NCBI GenBank assembly: GCA_963921425.1
Contig: OY992838.1
Location: 14,694,001 to 14,758,000 of the forward strand
Direction: 5' to 3'
Origin: Dryas octopetala
Taxonomy: Eukaryota > Streptophyta > Magnoliopsida > Rosales > Rosaceae
DNA length: 64,000 nt
The translations under genes and the position numbers were made by a program. The notes under the pieces are model-generated. The model was not told the origin of the DNA. It saw only the letters and a program-made list of their open reading frames with translations, and ran no database searches. Positions 1-12,354 of the stretch are shown here, in pieces. Position 1 is the first letter of the stretch; each line of letters starts with the position of its first letter.

Positions 1-739
1 ATTGTCTTCTTAAATTTGGCTGATGCACACCAAATAAGAAAAAAAGAAAAGAGAAAGGGTCAAACAGGGAAACAAACCAATAGTCAAGAATGCTAAGCAA
101 ATGACTTATGAATCAATGAGTAGCCAAATTGAATGAATAGTTACACAAAATCAAACAGCCATATACAGGAGCTTTTGATGAAGAACATGTCCATAAATTG
201 ATGACTCAATAAGAAATTATTGGGTATAACAGAAACATTGCCACGTAATATAACCAACTTATGTGTTATACATTGCCATGTCGTCCAACAATACCCTTAC
301 ACGTTGGATTGGTTACACTACGTACGTGGTGGTGTATCAGTTATACTGTTACCCTAAAAAATCACGGCAGACTTAGCCGAGAAAATTGATTCACTGGTAG
401 TCCTTATACTTTGTGCGCGGGCGTGCCACTGCATGGCCAGATGGCCGGATACAGAATGTATTATGATGCCTAGTTTGTTGTATTACACTGTGATTCAAAC
501 TCCCAATCAAACGAACGTGCGGCAGGATAAGGAACAAAAACCTCGCCTAGATTCAATCGCCTTGATCCTCAAGGACTTCTAATTACTTGGTGTGACTATA
601 ACAGTGTGCTCGAAAGTAAAGATGCGATTAATGGGTGCTTGAGTAATTGGATGCAACGATAAATTATGAACTTTGATGTAAAAAGTATAGACGATATGAT
701 TGTCTTGAAAACGAGTAACAATTGTAGTTCTAATAACAA
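1..739. other. gene-free DNA
   Basis: No open frame, splice pattern or repeat that I recognise. The stretch is AT-rich and runs into the LTR-like sequence to the right. Confidence 0.5.
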
Positions 740-1155
740 ATCTCATGATGAAAAGACATGAAAACCCAGGATTAAGACAAAAGAAATCGATACTAAGAAC
801 AATGAGATCCTAGTAGAGCTAAAACAAAAGGAACAATTTGCTTGAGAGCTTGAAGAACTTGAAAAATCGAGATGCTTGATCTGAGATTTGAGTTGAGTTG
901 TGTTGAATGTGTTGGAGAGAGCTCTTCTTCTTGTCAATGCTTCATTTATATAGTGATCAATCCTTTAGGGTTTTAGGAAACCCTTTCCTATACAAACTCT
1001 ATTTCCTCTTTCCTTCACGCCCAAGACGTACTTACCATTCTGGATTGATTTAAATCTCCTAATTCACCAAGGACTCTTGGCGCAACTAGGTTTCTTCATA
1101 AAAACACATTCTGATTTGGATTTTGGTTTTGGAGCATCCTTGCCGTGGACTTGGG
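740..1155 (-). other. LTR-like promoter and leader (retrotransposon remnant?)
   Basis: Read on the minus strand, a TATATAAATG-type TATA box (about 941-952) follows a conserved-looking 'aaaccctaaagg' stretch and is followed by a pyrimidine- and CAA-rich leader. This arrangement is common in plant LTR promoters. No gag or pol coding sequence is visible nearby and I could not fix TG...CA ends or a target duplication, so the assignment is tentative. It could instead be the promoter of a gene lost to the left. Confidence 0.3.
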
Positions 1156-1498
1156 CTTTAACTGTCATTGGGCTTAAACTCTCCTTATGAATTTTTGGGC
1201 TTAATTGGTCGTGCTTTCGGCCCAATTCCGAAATAGGGTGTAAACATATACCCAATAATTTTTCCACACACATGGGCTAGTAGTGATGTCATGACTCATG
1301 TATAGCCACTACTCCACCAAACACCTAGGCTTTAACTGTCAGTGGGCTTAAACTCTCCTTATGAATTTTTGGGCTTAGCCGTGCTTTCGGCCCAATTCTG
1401 AAATAGGGTGTAAACATATACCCAATAATTTTTCCACACACCTGGGTCAGTAGTGATGTCATGACTCATAGCCACTACTCCACCAGACACCTCATCCC
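1156..1498. repeat. two direct copies of a ~174-bp unit
   Basis: The block beginning 'ctttaactgtca' at 1156 starts again at 1330. Both copies contain 'aaatagggtgtaaacatat' and 'tagtgatgtcatgactcat'. They differ by small indels (174 and about 169 bp). It is a tandem duplication inside the LTR-like region and has no coding potential. Confidence 0.85.
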
Positions 1499-2446
1499 TT
1501 ATTACTTTCTGAACATGCTCAAACCCCAGTTATGCGACAGAGGCACCCTTCCTGAGTATCCCAAGAGATTAATGTCAAACCACCGACCTTAATCCCCCAA
1601 GACACTCGGGGACGATTATAGTACTCATTACACAATAGGATCTTTAAAGGAATAATAAAATCAAAATAAAGATTAACCAACCTGTTAGGGTGAAATAGTT
1701 AAATCAGCACCCCAAAAAGAGAATTACCAAAGTATAAGTAAAACTCAAAAGTTACAAAATGAGTAAACAAAATAACATTGTTTCAAAATGGGTTCCTAAT
1801 ATAAAACACACATGGGAAAGCAAGATCCGCTACTATAGCAAAAGATAACAGAGACCTTGAGACACCCGACAAGAGAATCCAAGCTACGCACCCTTTCAGT
1901 CAAGATCTCCTCCAAGAGGTAAATCTGCATAAGCAATGGGGTAGAAACAAAACAAACAAACAAAGTAGGGGTAAGCATCTCATACGATCATAGCTTCCCT
2001 CAAGGGAGCCTGCTAGGTTTGAAAAACCTTTAAAACCATTTCCTTGTGAAAGATTGATTCCAAAATCCCAAAACATTTCCACAAAATCGATTTAACACCT
2101 CAGCTGCTGCAGTATATGGTAAACATGCATAAAAACCCATAAATAACAATAACTCAGATGATCGATACACATTAGGTACAACTATGGCCAGCTATAATAA
2201 AAAAAAAATAGCATTCATAGCGAGAGTGCTCTGTAAACAGAAAATAGGAACTTATAATTGAGAAACTGTATCACTGCCACTTAATCAATCGTGGGTCTCC
2301 GTTTCGCACATACACACGTAGCCACGTGTTAGCATGGCTAAACTCCCCATAATGTACAGATCAATTCTTCTAGAAGGTTTAGGAATTTGAACCCAAGATC
2401 CCATACTACGCTACCCAAACTCTCAGACCAAACACAATAATAATAA
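1499..2446. other. gene-free DNA
   Basis: Only short, unsupported frames occur here. No splice-linked coding exon or repeat boundary was found. Confidence 0.5.
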
Positions 2447-2841
2447 GGGATTAATGTCATTTTGCTCCCCAGACTATTACACATGTATCAGTTTGCTCCC
2501 CAGACTTCTAATTTGGAAAATTAAGGACCCTGACTTTTTCAATTTTGCCAATTAAGGTTATTCCGTCAATTTATACATTTTTCATCTAAAATTTCGAGAT
2601 GATCAAGCAAAATTTAGCAAGAAATAAAAGAGGAAAAATGATGCATGAGGAAAAAATGATAAGATCTAATTGGAAGGGACCATTTTGCCCTCAAAGATTT
2701 GGATAAAAAATGTGTAAATTGACAAAAGAACCTCAATTGACAAAATTGAAAAAGTCAGAGTCCTTAATTTTCCAAATTAGAAGTCTGGGGAGCAAACTGA
2801 TACAAGTGTAATAGTCTGGGGAGCAAAATGGTATTAATCCC
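2447..2841. mobile_element. 395-bp Mutator-like MITE with long terminal inverted repeats
   Basis: The left end GGGATTAATGTCATTTTGCT is matched on the opposite strand by the right end, and the complementarity runs for roughly 110-130 bp each side ('gctccccagac', 'aattttccaaattag'). The direct repeat taataataa flanks it at 2438-2446 and 2842-2850. That 9-bp duplication is typical of Mutator-like elements, although this TAA-rich target lowers its weight. There is no transposase, so it is non-autonomous. Confidence 0.8.
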
Positions 2842-4502
2842 TAATAATAATAGCATATTGTCATAGTTTAAAAATTACATATACACACACAAAGTCCATA
2901 GTTAGGAATGTAGGATAAATCTCCCTACCTGGAATCCAATGCTTTACACGTATTCTCTTCCATAAGGCTTCCATGTTCGCGCACGGTTCTATCTTGGCAA
3001 ATCCGTCGTAACTAGACAATACTGCAACCTTAACCTCTTAATAACTCGGCAACTGGGTAACTTGGTAATTCGATAGAAACAAAAACCACAAAAGAAAACA
3101 AAGTCTAAGTTAGGGATGATTAACAATAAGGGAAGACGATATGACCTTTCCTTTAGTCATACGTCGCTCGTTTCTGATCCTAAGTGGACTAAACTCCTCT
3201 CTTTAGAGTTTACTTAAGCGTTCACAAGTTTCAAGTTTTATCTTGACGTCGAACCAATTGACTATTTGCTTAAACTCAAACCAAATCCTTAAAATAATTT
3301 AGATTGATCCAATTTAATCGCTATAATTGAAACTTGATAATTTTAGCATGCTAATTACTCTTAAACAAACAAATAAGTCTCCAAAAATAAGGCTGGGTAT
3401 GCTTAATTAATAAATAAATCCTACTTAATTAATCTAAGCATGCATCCTACTTAATTAAAGCCTAAAAATAAATAAATAAAGTAGAAATAATAAAATATTT
3501 ATCCAGTTATAGACCTCCAAAGCTAGACCCACTCCTAGGGACTCCTCCTTCCACTCCCAAAACTTTAAACTATGAGAAGTTTATTCCCTTTTGGTATGTC
3601 TCTTCTTAGAGATCGAGACTCCCAAATAACCAAGGAGTGAGTAACTCTAACTTCACTTGGTAGTGTAAGTGAAAATAAGGGACTGGGTCTCTAGTTATAG
3701 GCACTAGAGGGTTGGAAGAAGTTGTAAATCTCTAATGTGAGACAAATTGCACTAAAATCCTCAAAAGAAGGCTGAAATTCGAATTGGGTCAAGAAAACCC
3801 ATCACAAAACTCATTTATACTAACAAAAAAATTGCGGGTCGACCCGGTTGGTGGCGCGCTGGTCGCGCGACCCGGCTGCACAGTGATCGGTTCTCTCTCT
3901 CGGATCAACGGCCCAGATCTCGCTCAATTAATGAGTTTGGACAGTCGCGACTAGATCGCGAGTCTGGCTCCGGTGTGACGCGCGTAGGACAGCTCCCGTG
4001 AGCTTGGCATGTCAACGCCTGCTGGTGCCTCGTCAGTGCGAGTGGACCAGTCACGTTGCGACACGTGTCACGTGTCAGTCTAGTCTGCAAAACAAATTAA
4101 TTTCTTTCTTTTCCTATTTTTCTAATTTCTCCAAATTTTGTTAAATCACCAAAAATAGCTCGGGGCTCCAAATAATTCTCCGAAAAATCCTACGGACTTG
4201 TAGTGATTAATCCTAATTTCCTGTAACCTAAAACACTAAATTGATCTCCATAAAAGTTAAAGAAAATTCAACTTCAATGAATTTAATTTTCAAAAATTAA
4301 TTCTAACTTGATAATCACCAAAATGATATCACACTCAAGGATACTTGAGCTCAACTCTAAACCTCTATTGGTACAAGTTAGTTACTCAAAAGATAAAGGA
4401 AATATCTTTCCTTTAAGAAATCTTAAGTTTCTAAGTACAAAAGAAATTCGAAAACAGGTGTCAAAACACAATAGGATTGCAAAAAAATCCAGGGGTCTTA
4501 CA
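2842..4502 (-). mobile_element. possible LTR-type retroelement remnant without coding
   Basis: On the minus strand the segment begins TGTAAGACCCCTGG at 4502, a start seen in plant LTRs. It includes a GC-rich block (about 3835-4085) unlike the surrounding AT-rich DNA. No gag, protease, RT or integrase frame is present and I could not find a matching second LTR or a target duplication, so the left limit is arbitrary. A large non-coding retroelement derivative is the best guess. Confidence 0.3.
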
Positions 4503-4567
4503 CAAGGCAACCCATAAATTGCACAAAGTGTATAATTCTCAGGTGTTTTCAAATTAAACTGCACATT

Positions 4568-4570
<3 letters not shown>

Positions 4571-4599
<29 letters not shown>
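4571..4599. repeat. (AT)n microsatellite
   Basis: An uninterrupted run of about 14 AT dinucleotides. Confidence 0.95.
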
Positions 4600-4603
<4 letters not shown>

Positions 4604-4834
4604 GCCTAGTTGGCCCTTTTTTTAAAGCTTTTCATTTGTCTAATTAGGTCAGAGTAGGTCTACAACAAACATGGATTGTGTTCGTATCTCTAGTCTTAGA
4701 TGGAGGACGAGTGTGAGTGACTTCAGTAGCCCTGATACTGAAAGGGAACATTAGCATTGTCTCACAACATCTAATTAAATTATTGTTTCCACAATTGTGT
4801 CAAATTAATAGTCATTTAAATTGTTTTCCTCATA

Positions 4835-5220
4835 GGGCAATTATCTTCTTCACCGTCCTTCTCCTTTATTATTCTCATTATGTAGTATATTTTCATGATC
4901 AGAATTGTTTATTTTTTAGATCATTCTTTGAAGATCATCTCTGTAAAAAATCAATTAAATCATAAATTATTTGGTCATATAATCGTTATCAAATAAACAA
5001 ATTGTGAATCAAATTGTTACAAAAACCGTCTATTTATTTGATCACATTTATGCAATTAAACGATTTCGGATTCGGTAGATTTTTTTTAGAGATGATCTTC
5101 ATTGAATAATCTAAGAAACAAATGGTTTCGATCATAAAAATACATTGCGGAATAAGACTAATAAAAGATAAGGTTGGTAGAGAAGGTAGATTGAAGAAGG
5201 TGAATTGCATTTCAATTCCC
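4835..5220. mobile_element. imperfect inverted-repeat (hairpin) element
   Basis: The left arm (about 4837-4955, with 'gaagatcatctct' and 'tttcatgatc') is the approximate reverse complement of the right arm (about 5085-5220, with 'agagatgatcttc' and 'gatcataaaaat'). The ends are GGG...CCC, but no convincing target duplication is seen. It is probably an old MITE. Confidence 0.5.
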
Positions 5221-5815
5221 ATTGTTGATATACTACTTATGCAATATGTTACTAGCTAATTGACAATTAGAAAAACATTCTAATGCGAAAAATGGACCGG
5301 AATGAATAAATTTAAAAAATAGATATTTTTAAAATATTTACTATAAAGATTATAACTATAAAATGATCATGTAAAAATAAATTACATAAATAATTTAAAA
5401 AATAGTTTGGGTTTTTTTTTTTTTTTTTTTTTGAAAATTTCGTTGGTTTATCTAATATTAGACCAACTAGCTATTGGATTATTGATAAAAAAAAATTCCC
5501 AAAAATAAATTGTACGTACCAAAAAAATTAACCAACATAGGGGTTATTTGTAAATTTCAAGGCAATAGAACCTTAGACACGACCATTAAATTGAGCCCAA
5601 ATCCAATCTCTTGACTCTCTCGGTAAGAACAACATGTAGGAAATAGAAAAAATTGATGAATGATTGGTGGCACCAATCCCTTGCAGTCAATTCCAGATGA
5701 ATCAAGTCCCTGGACCAAAGAAAAACATTTTCGAAAAACCCCCAGGTATGGGCACATCAAATAACACTCTCACTACTGCTATCATTTTCATTTCATTAAC
5801 CATGTCTAGAATGTG
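5221..5815. other. gene-free DNA with a poly-T run
   Basis: Contains a T-rich run near 5411-5432. A 67-codon minus-strand frame (5557-5760) has no family features that I recognise and is not called. Confidence 0.5.
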
Positions 5816-6241
5816 ATTTTGATGAGTGCTAATTAGAATGTGACATATATGTTGAATTATGAGTTACATATGAGGAAAAGTCTATGAGAATTGGGAAGCT
5901 TCCCCTCAACCCCCACTTGCAAGTTGCAATTGAAACTTTAGTCATGCATGTGCATCATGAGCCTGAAGATTACATTTTGTTGTCAATTCTTTAATCAATA
6001 AACCCAACGCACGCTCAGAGCAGATGATGCACGATCTTAATTTAGTGTTTCCTGTTCAAGTGGATGAGCTCATCCACTAAATATTTTCTTTGCCAATCCA
6101 CGAGTAACATCCAATAAAACTCTCTCTTCAATGAATAAATCATTTTCATTTCATTAAGTTCAAGGCATGTGGCAGGGCAGCTGGCACTATAAATAAGTCC
6201 CGGAAGTAGTATAAACATTATATACACCAAAACGAAAAACC
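5816..6241 (+). promoter_or_regulatory. promoter region of the first receptor-kinase copy
   Basis: A TATAAATA box lies at 6188-6195, 54 bp before the ATG at 6242. The same box-to-ATG distance and the same leader ('attatatacacc') occur before the intact gene at 32409 and before the copies at 17090 and 19391. The upstream part (5820-6010) is shared with 16000-16200 and 29690-29890, so the promoter was duplicated with the gene. Confidence 0.7.
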
Positions 6242-9200
6242 ATGACATCTTCAATAGTGTCATGCTCTGTTGCTTTTTGCCTTATTATCTTGTGTGTTCG
6301 ATCAGCTGATTTCATCATCAAACTTTGCTTTTGCTTCTGCTGCTCCTACTGAAGCAGAGGCTCTTCTCAAATGGAAAGCCAGCTTTCAAAATCAAATCCA
6401 GTTCAATAATCTCACCTCATGGACTTACCTTCCCAGTAACAATGCCACCAATCATAAACCAAATACAAGCCCATGCATTTGAGCTGGGATTTCATGCGAC
6501 TCTGCTGGAAGTGTCACCAGGATAAACCTTACCAACTCTGGTGGGATTCTCACCAGAAATCGGTCTCCTAACAAATCTTACCAATCTAAGTTTCGCTGCA
6601 AATAATCTTTCTGGTTCAATCCTTGCATCGTTAAGTGATCTGAGAAATCTTACCCTTCTCTATCTCTATAAAAATAAGCTTTCTGGAACTATTCCTAAAC
6701 AGATACGGAACTTGAAATCTATTGTGGATATAGAGTTAAGCCTCAACAATTTAACAGGCTCTATCCCTCCAAATTTTGGAAACTTGAAAAAGCTAAAAGT
6801 CTTATACTTGACCAACAATCAACTGTCTGGTCCTATCCCACCGGAGATAGGAAATTTGAAGTCCCTAGAGCAATTAAAACTTTATACAAACAATCTTTCT
6901 GGTTCAATCCCAGAATCCATAGGTGATTTGAGAAATCTTACCCATCTATATTTGTATACAAACAGGTTTTCTGGAACTATTCCTAAAGAGATAGGAAACT
7001 TGAAGTCTCTGGTGCACCTAGATTTGAGCGAGAACCAATTCACTGGTTCAATTCCTACTTCATTAGGTGATTTGAGAAATCTTATCCATCTCTATCTCTA
7101 TTCAAATATGTTTTCTGGAACTATATATTCCTAAAGAGATGGGGAACTTGAAGTCTCTTGTGAGTTTAGCCCTTAATAACAACACTCTTTCTGGTTCAAT
7201 CCCTGCATCGTTAGGTCATCTGAGAAATCTTACCCTTCTATATCTCTTTATAAATAAACTTTCTGATACAATTCCTAAAGAGATAGGGAACTTAAAATCT
7301 ATGGTGCATCTACAGTTGGGCTACAACTATTTAATAGGGCCTATCCTTCCAAATTTTGGAAACTTGAAAAAGCTAACCGTGTTAGACTTGGCAAACAATC
7401 GACTTTCTGGCACTATTCCTAAAGAGATAGGGAACTTGAAGTCTCTTGTGCACCTAGATTTGAGGGAGAACCAATATATTCACTGGTTCAGTTCCTACTT
7501 TATTAGGTGATTTGAGAAATCTTGCCCATCTCCATCTCTCTACAAATAAGCTTTCTGGTCCTATCCCATCGGAAATAGGAAGTCTCATGAGGTTGACAAA
7601 CTTGGAGTTACATAATAATCAATTAGTTGGTTATTTGCCCCAAAACCTTTGCCAAGGTGGATCACTCGCAAACTTATCAGTAAGCAACAACCATTTGACA
7701 GGTCCAATCCCTAAAAGCTTGAAAACATGCATGAGCTTATTCAGATTGTGGCTTGATGGGAACCAATTGACAGGCAATATATTTGAAGATTTTGGTGTCT
7801 ATGAAAATCTTCATTTTATAGATATAAGTGATAATAAATTTTATGGTGAAATCTCACAAAAGTGGGTACAGTGCCCACAACTAACAACCTTACGAATTGG
7901 GGGAAACAACCTTACTAGTAGTATACCACCTGAGATTGGCAACGCAATCCAAATTCAAGAACTCAATGTTTCTTCCAATCGTTTAGTTGGGATTATCCCA
8001 AAGGAGTTTGGGAGATTGACTTTTTTACAGAGGTTGATGTTGGATAGAAATCAACTGTCTGGTCGTGTACCATCAGAATTTGGATCACTTACTAATATTA
8101 AGTATCTCGACTTGTCCACAAACAAATTCAATGATTTAATTACTAGCTTTCTGGGTGACTTGGCCAAATTATTCTACTTGAATTTAGGCAACAACCAGTT
8201 CAATCAAGGAATTCCAATTCAATTGGGGGAGTTACTTCACTTGACCCAACTTGATTTAAGTGCTAACTTGCTTGGAGGTAAGATACCATCAGCAATGGGC
8301 AATTTGGAGAGTTTGGAGAAGTTGAATCTTTCCCACAATAATCTTTTTGGTTTCATTCCAACAAGTTTTGGAGGTATGCATGGCTTGTTGAATATTGACA
8401 TATCCTACAATGACTTGGAAGGGCCCCTTCCCAACATCAGTGCATTTCAAGATGCTCCCCCAAAAGCATTACAAGGCAACAAAGGATTGTGTGGATATGT
8501 TGGAGCTTTGCAACCCTGCGAACATAGCTCAAAAAAGGAAAAGGACCACAAACTCATATTTGTAATCACATTTTCTCTTGTGGCAGTACTTTTACTTCTT
8601 TCTTCTATATTTTCAATTGCCTTTGTAGTAGAAAGGAAAAAGAAGCATCAGCATCCAGAAGAAACCATTGCGCATGAAGAGGTTTCTTTTTCAATATTAA
8701 ATTTTGATGGAAAAACCATGCATGAGGAAATCATAATGGCAACCGAGGATTTTGATTCTAAATATTGCATTGGGAAAGGAGGATATGGAAGTGTACGTCT
8801 TCAGAGTAAATTTGCGATCCACCAACATAGTTGCAATGAAGAAACTTCATTTGCTATGCAATGGTGAGAAGAATTTTCAAAAGGTGTTAATTGAAAGAAA
8901 TAAGGGCACTAACAGAGATACTGAAATATTGTGAAGCTTTATGGTTTTTGTTCCCATAAACGGCACCCATTTTTGGTGTATGAGTATCTAGAAAGGGGTA
9001 GTTTGGCCACAATGCTGAGAAAGGATGATGAAGCTAAAGAATTGGGGTGGAGTAAAAGAGTGAATATTGTTAAAGGTGTAGCTTATGCCTTGTGCTACAT
9101 GCACCACAATTGCTTGCCACCAATTGTGCATCGGGACATATCAACCAAGAACATTTTGGTGGATTTTGAATATGAGGGCTTTCTTTCAGACTTCGGCACT

Positions 9201-9903
9201 GCTAAGTTTTTAAACCCGGACTCAACTAATTGGACTGCCCTTGCGGGCACATACGGAAATGTGACACTAGGTAATATTGTGGTTTTATGTCTTTGATATT
9301 ATTGTATATTTAACATGTTTTATGGTTTTATTTTTAGACTAATGATTCGTTTTCAGGGTTAGGATGAGGTTAATTAAGGATAAAAATGTTACACTTCTAA
9401 TTAATCATTGATTGCATGATACACTTTATGCAAACTTTCATTGAATAGTTATACCTACATACTAACAATGCCATTGTTATGAGCTTTTTCTTTAAGCAAA
9501 GCTTGCTTATACAATGGAAGTGAATGGGAAATGCGATGTGTATAGCTTCGGAGTAGTAACACTAGAAATAATTTTGGGAAGGCATCCGGGTGATCTTCTC
9601 TCATCTTTATCTTTAGGGTCATCATCATGATCATCCTCTTCATCTTCATCTGCATTACCAGCCCATCAAATTCCAATTGTGGAGTTTTTGGACAAACGCA
9701 TTTCCCTTCCTACACATCAAGAAGCAGGGGAAGTGCTCTCTCTTGTGAAGACAGCATTTCCCTGCTTGAATGCCCGTCCACTATCCCGTACAACAATGAA
9801 ACAAGTTTCTCAATACCTCTTTGCTCAAAGTCTGCATTTGTCAAAGCCATTGGGTTTGATAACCTGTGGTGAATTGCTTTCTCTCCATGGTTTCACTACT
9901 TGA
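6242..9903 (+). pseudogene. LRR receptor kinase pseudogene, copy 1 (MIK2-like)
   Basis: Colinear with the intact gene at 32409-35870, including signal peptide, LRR array, transmembrane segment, kinase and second exon, but broken many times. Lesions visible against that copy are: an insertion in the signal-peptide codons shifting frame near 6300; TGG to TGA at about 6480 in the conserved CxWAGI motif; loss of about 160 bp (first LRRs) at 6540; a 4-bp 'tata' insertion near 7125; a further insertion and stop near 7470-7510; and frameshifts in the kinase N-lobe near 8800 and 8890. The HRD motif (HRDISTKN) and SDFGTAK survive, while GTYGYVAP has become GTYGNVTL. The exon 2 equivalent (about 9508-9903) has an internal stop near 9630. 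Read-through or a truncated product is possible but a functional receptor is not. Confidence 0.92.
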
Positions 9904-10339
9904 GGAAGTTTCTTATTTCCTATACATATTTGACTTTGTGTGAGCTTTCTTTTTAGAAGAAAGATTCTTCTTCGATTGTACCTTATTGTAATCTATTTCA
10001 CATACTTGCATGTGTACTGTGGCTCTTATATACTCCATGTGGTGTGCCTCAATGTTAAAAGTTTGTTGTTTTCCATGTGAGAAATTTAAGAGAATAAAGC
10101 AATGGTTTCTATTTGTTTAATGGTTTGATATATTTATATACAGTGCATTCTTATATGCCTATATGTTATATGCAATACAACTAGACAATGCAGGCTATGC
10201 AGCAACACATACAGACCAATCTGAGTTTGTACATCACCCCAACAGAGAAGAAAAGACCCCCACAAAGCTAAAAATCAATTAAATTTTCAAAATTAATCAA
10301 CAAAATCTATCAACAATTAAGTCAGAAAAATAGGTAAGC
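9904..10339. other. 3' flank of receptor-kinase copy 1
   Basis: Matches the 3' flanks after 22219 and 35870, including 'cttattgtaatctattt' and 'gagaataaa'. The 'aataaag' near 10095 may be an old polyadenylation signal. No coding potential. Confidence 0.6.
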
Positions 10340-11832
10340 TGAATTTGACGTGGCAGTGATTGCAATGGCGACACTATATATGAAACAAAGGGTCATAAAA
10401 TCATATACAAACACAGCCATTCTCAGTTTCAATTTTCTTACAAAGACCAAGAATCAGAAAACAAAAGTGACGATGTCCCTAATCAAGTTCCTTTTGCATC
10501 CAAAGACTGTGAGCAACTCAAAAAGGCCTTCAAAGGTTCCTTCTTTTATTTTCTGATCGTTTTATCCTTCGCAGCATTTCTTGTTCCCATCATCACATGC
10601 CCCATCTTTTGTAATTCGCTTCAAGATTGATTCTGAACCAGCCCCATTTCACCGATCCGATTGTTAACGTTATGTTTAACGTAAATGATCTAATAATGGA
10701 AAATGAGCTGTCTTTTAATTCATCTTCATTCACTCTTTCAGTATCAATGGTCAGATCGGTGTTTTATGTATGTGGGGTCTCGTGGGTTGGTGCAAGAAAG
10801 GTCCATGTGAATGTGATTGCCTGCCTTTTGTAAACGATGATCTGTTAAGCATGTTTTACATGTTGGTCACTTCACTCTGCTCCAAAACTCTGTTTGTATT
10901 AGAAGAAGATTATGTATTTGGGCTAATTCTACTGGAAAAAAAGAAATAAATAATTGGTATACATACATTATAGCATGTTTGTAGATGATCTGATTTTAAA
11001 TGAAAATGGTTTTGACATGAAATGTTTAAGAGTGATGGATGAAATGATCAAAAACCTTGGAGGAAGACAAGACTATTCAGTTCTTACTGTAAGAAAACGT
11101 GTCATTTGGTAGAAGAAACAAAAAATTTCCCAGCATAAATTTACTGTGAGAAAACGTGTCACTTGACTGCATAAATTTTCCCAGGACATTCAATGTACCT
11201 TCTATGATTTGATGAATTTTCCCAGCATGATAATAATTATTTCACCGTTAATAGTTTAGACCAGTTCATGTTCATGTTATGGTTGTTAGGTTTTATGTAA
11301 TCTTAAATTTTTTGTCGATATCATTGCAGGATGGGGGACCAATGAGGATTTGATCGTATCCATCTTGGGCCATAGAAATGCTGCTCAAAGAAAGGCTATC
11401 CGAAAAAGTTATGTTGAAGCTTATGGTGAAGATCTCCTCAAGGAATTGGACAAAGAACTTTCAAGTGACTTTGAGGTCAGTTTTGCAATGCACTTTCTTT
11501 TGCCTCAGTTTTACATGGACTGATACCATGTTCTTCCAAGACAAGGCAGGATATATGTTATCATTGTTGATAGGCTGACATATTTGGTTTTCTGAATTTC
11601 TCTTAATAAAAGGGTGGTACTGCTTTGGACACTTGATCCTGCTGAACCCGATGCGCTTTTGGCCAATGAGGCAACAAAGATGTGGACTAAAAGCAATCAG
11701 GTTCTTGTGGAAATAGCCTGCTTTAGGCCTTCACATGATCTACTTTTGGCAAGGCAGGCTCATCATTCTCGCTATAAGAGGTCCCTTGAAGAGGATGTTG
11801 AACATCATACAACTTGGGATTTCGCAACCTAG
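10340..11832 (+). pseudogene. annexin 5' half (exons 1-3), pseudogene
   Basis: Three exons match plant annexins. Exon 1 (to about 10530) reads VPNQVPFASKDCEQLKKAFK after a 2-bp insertion, and its start ATG is lost. Exon 2 (11330-11475) contains [19 protein letters not shown] and ends in DFE with a GT donor; the phase across the junction is K-G-W. Exon 3 (about 11612-11831) contains [18 protein letters not shown] and [19 protein letters not shown], then a 1-bp loss leads to a stop at 11830. Exons 4 and later are absent here. Annexins are Ca2+-dependent phospholipid-binding proteins with four ~70-residue repeats; only repeat 1 and much of repeat 2 are present. The missing part is at 36761-37394. 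A promoter piece ('gacgtggcagtgattgcaat', 10348) is shared with 22590 and 36172. Confidence 0.88.
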
Positions 11833-12354
11833 GTACAGCTTCTTGATTATAGCTTTCTCAGTTTAGAAGGAACGTAGATTATCTTCTAATAAAATACTTT
11901 TCTACTTGAGTTATCTAGGTGGTTAATATATTTGAATTTACTTTTCTATTTTTCTGGAAACAAAAAACAATGTAGTTTTATGCATTCTTTTCCCACTCCA
12001 AGAAGGCTGTATGACATTCATACTGTGATTGTTTTAGCAACCATTTGTTTGGACATGTGCAGTGAATGATGAGGGCTGTCTTTCGCTTTTGAACTCATGA
12101 AAATGCTTTCTTAAAATTAAAGGAAAATAGACTTTCTTGTTTCTAGACAAGTAGACTATAATATGTTTGTAATTCCTAAACTGGTTCTAAGCTTCCCACA
12201 AACGTGTATGGCTAGTGGCAATGGAACAAAATTAGATGTTGTGTTATTGTACCCTGTCACATCTCCACTTGTGTTTTTTGGCTTACACTTTAAGTAGGGT
12301 GCTTTGTACGTAGTTAGAAATGTTTTTCAATGTGAGAAAATGAGTAAAACAAAG
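11833..12354. other. annexin intron 3 sequence and flank
   Basis: 11965-12195 matches 36240-36480 closely ('ccaagaaggctgtatgacat', 'gcaaccatttgttt'), showing that both annexin halves once carried the same intron. This is the key evidence that the halves come from duplicated annexin genes. Confidence 0.8.

Noticed and set aside
743..937. 64-codon minus-strand frame with a hydrophobic tail
   Set aside because: Starts at a non-ATG codon in an LTR-like leader; no known family.
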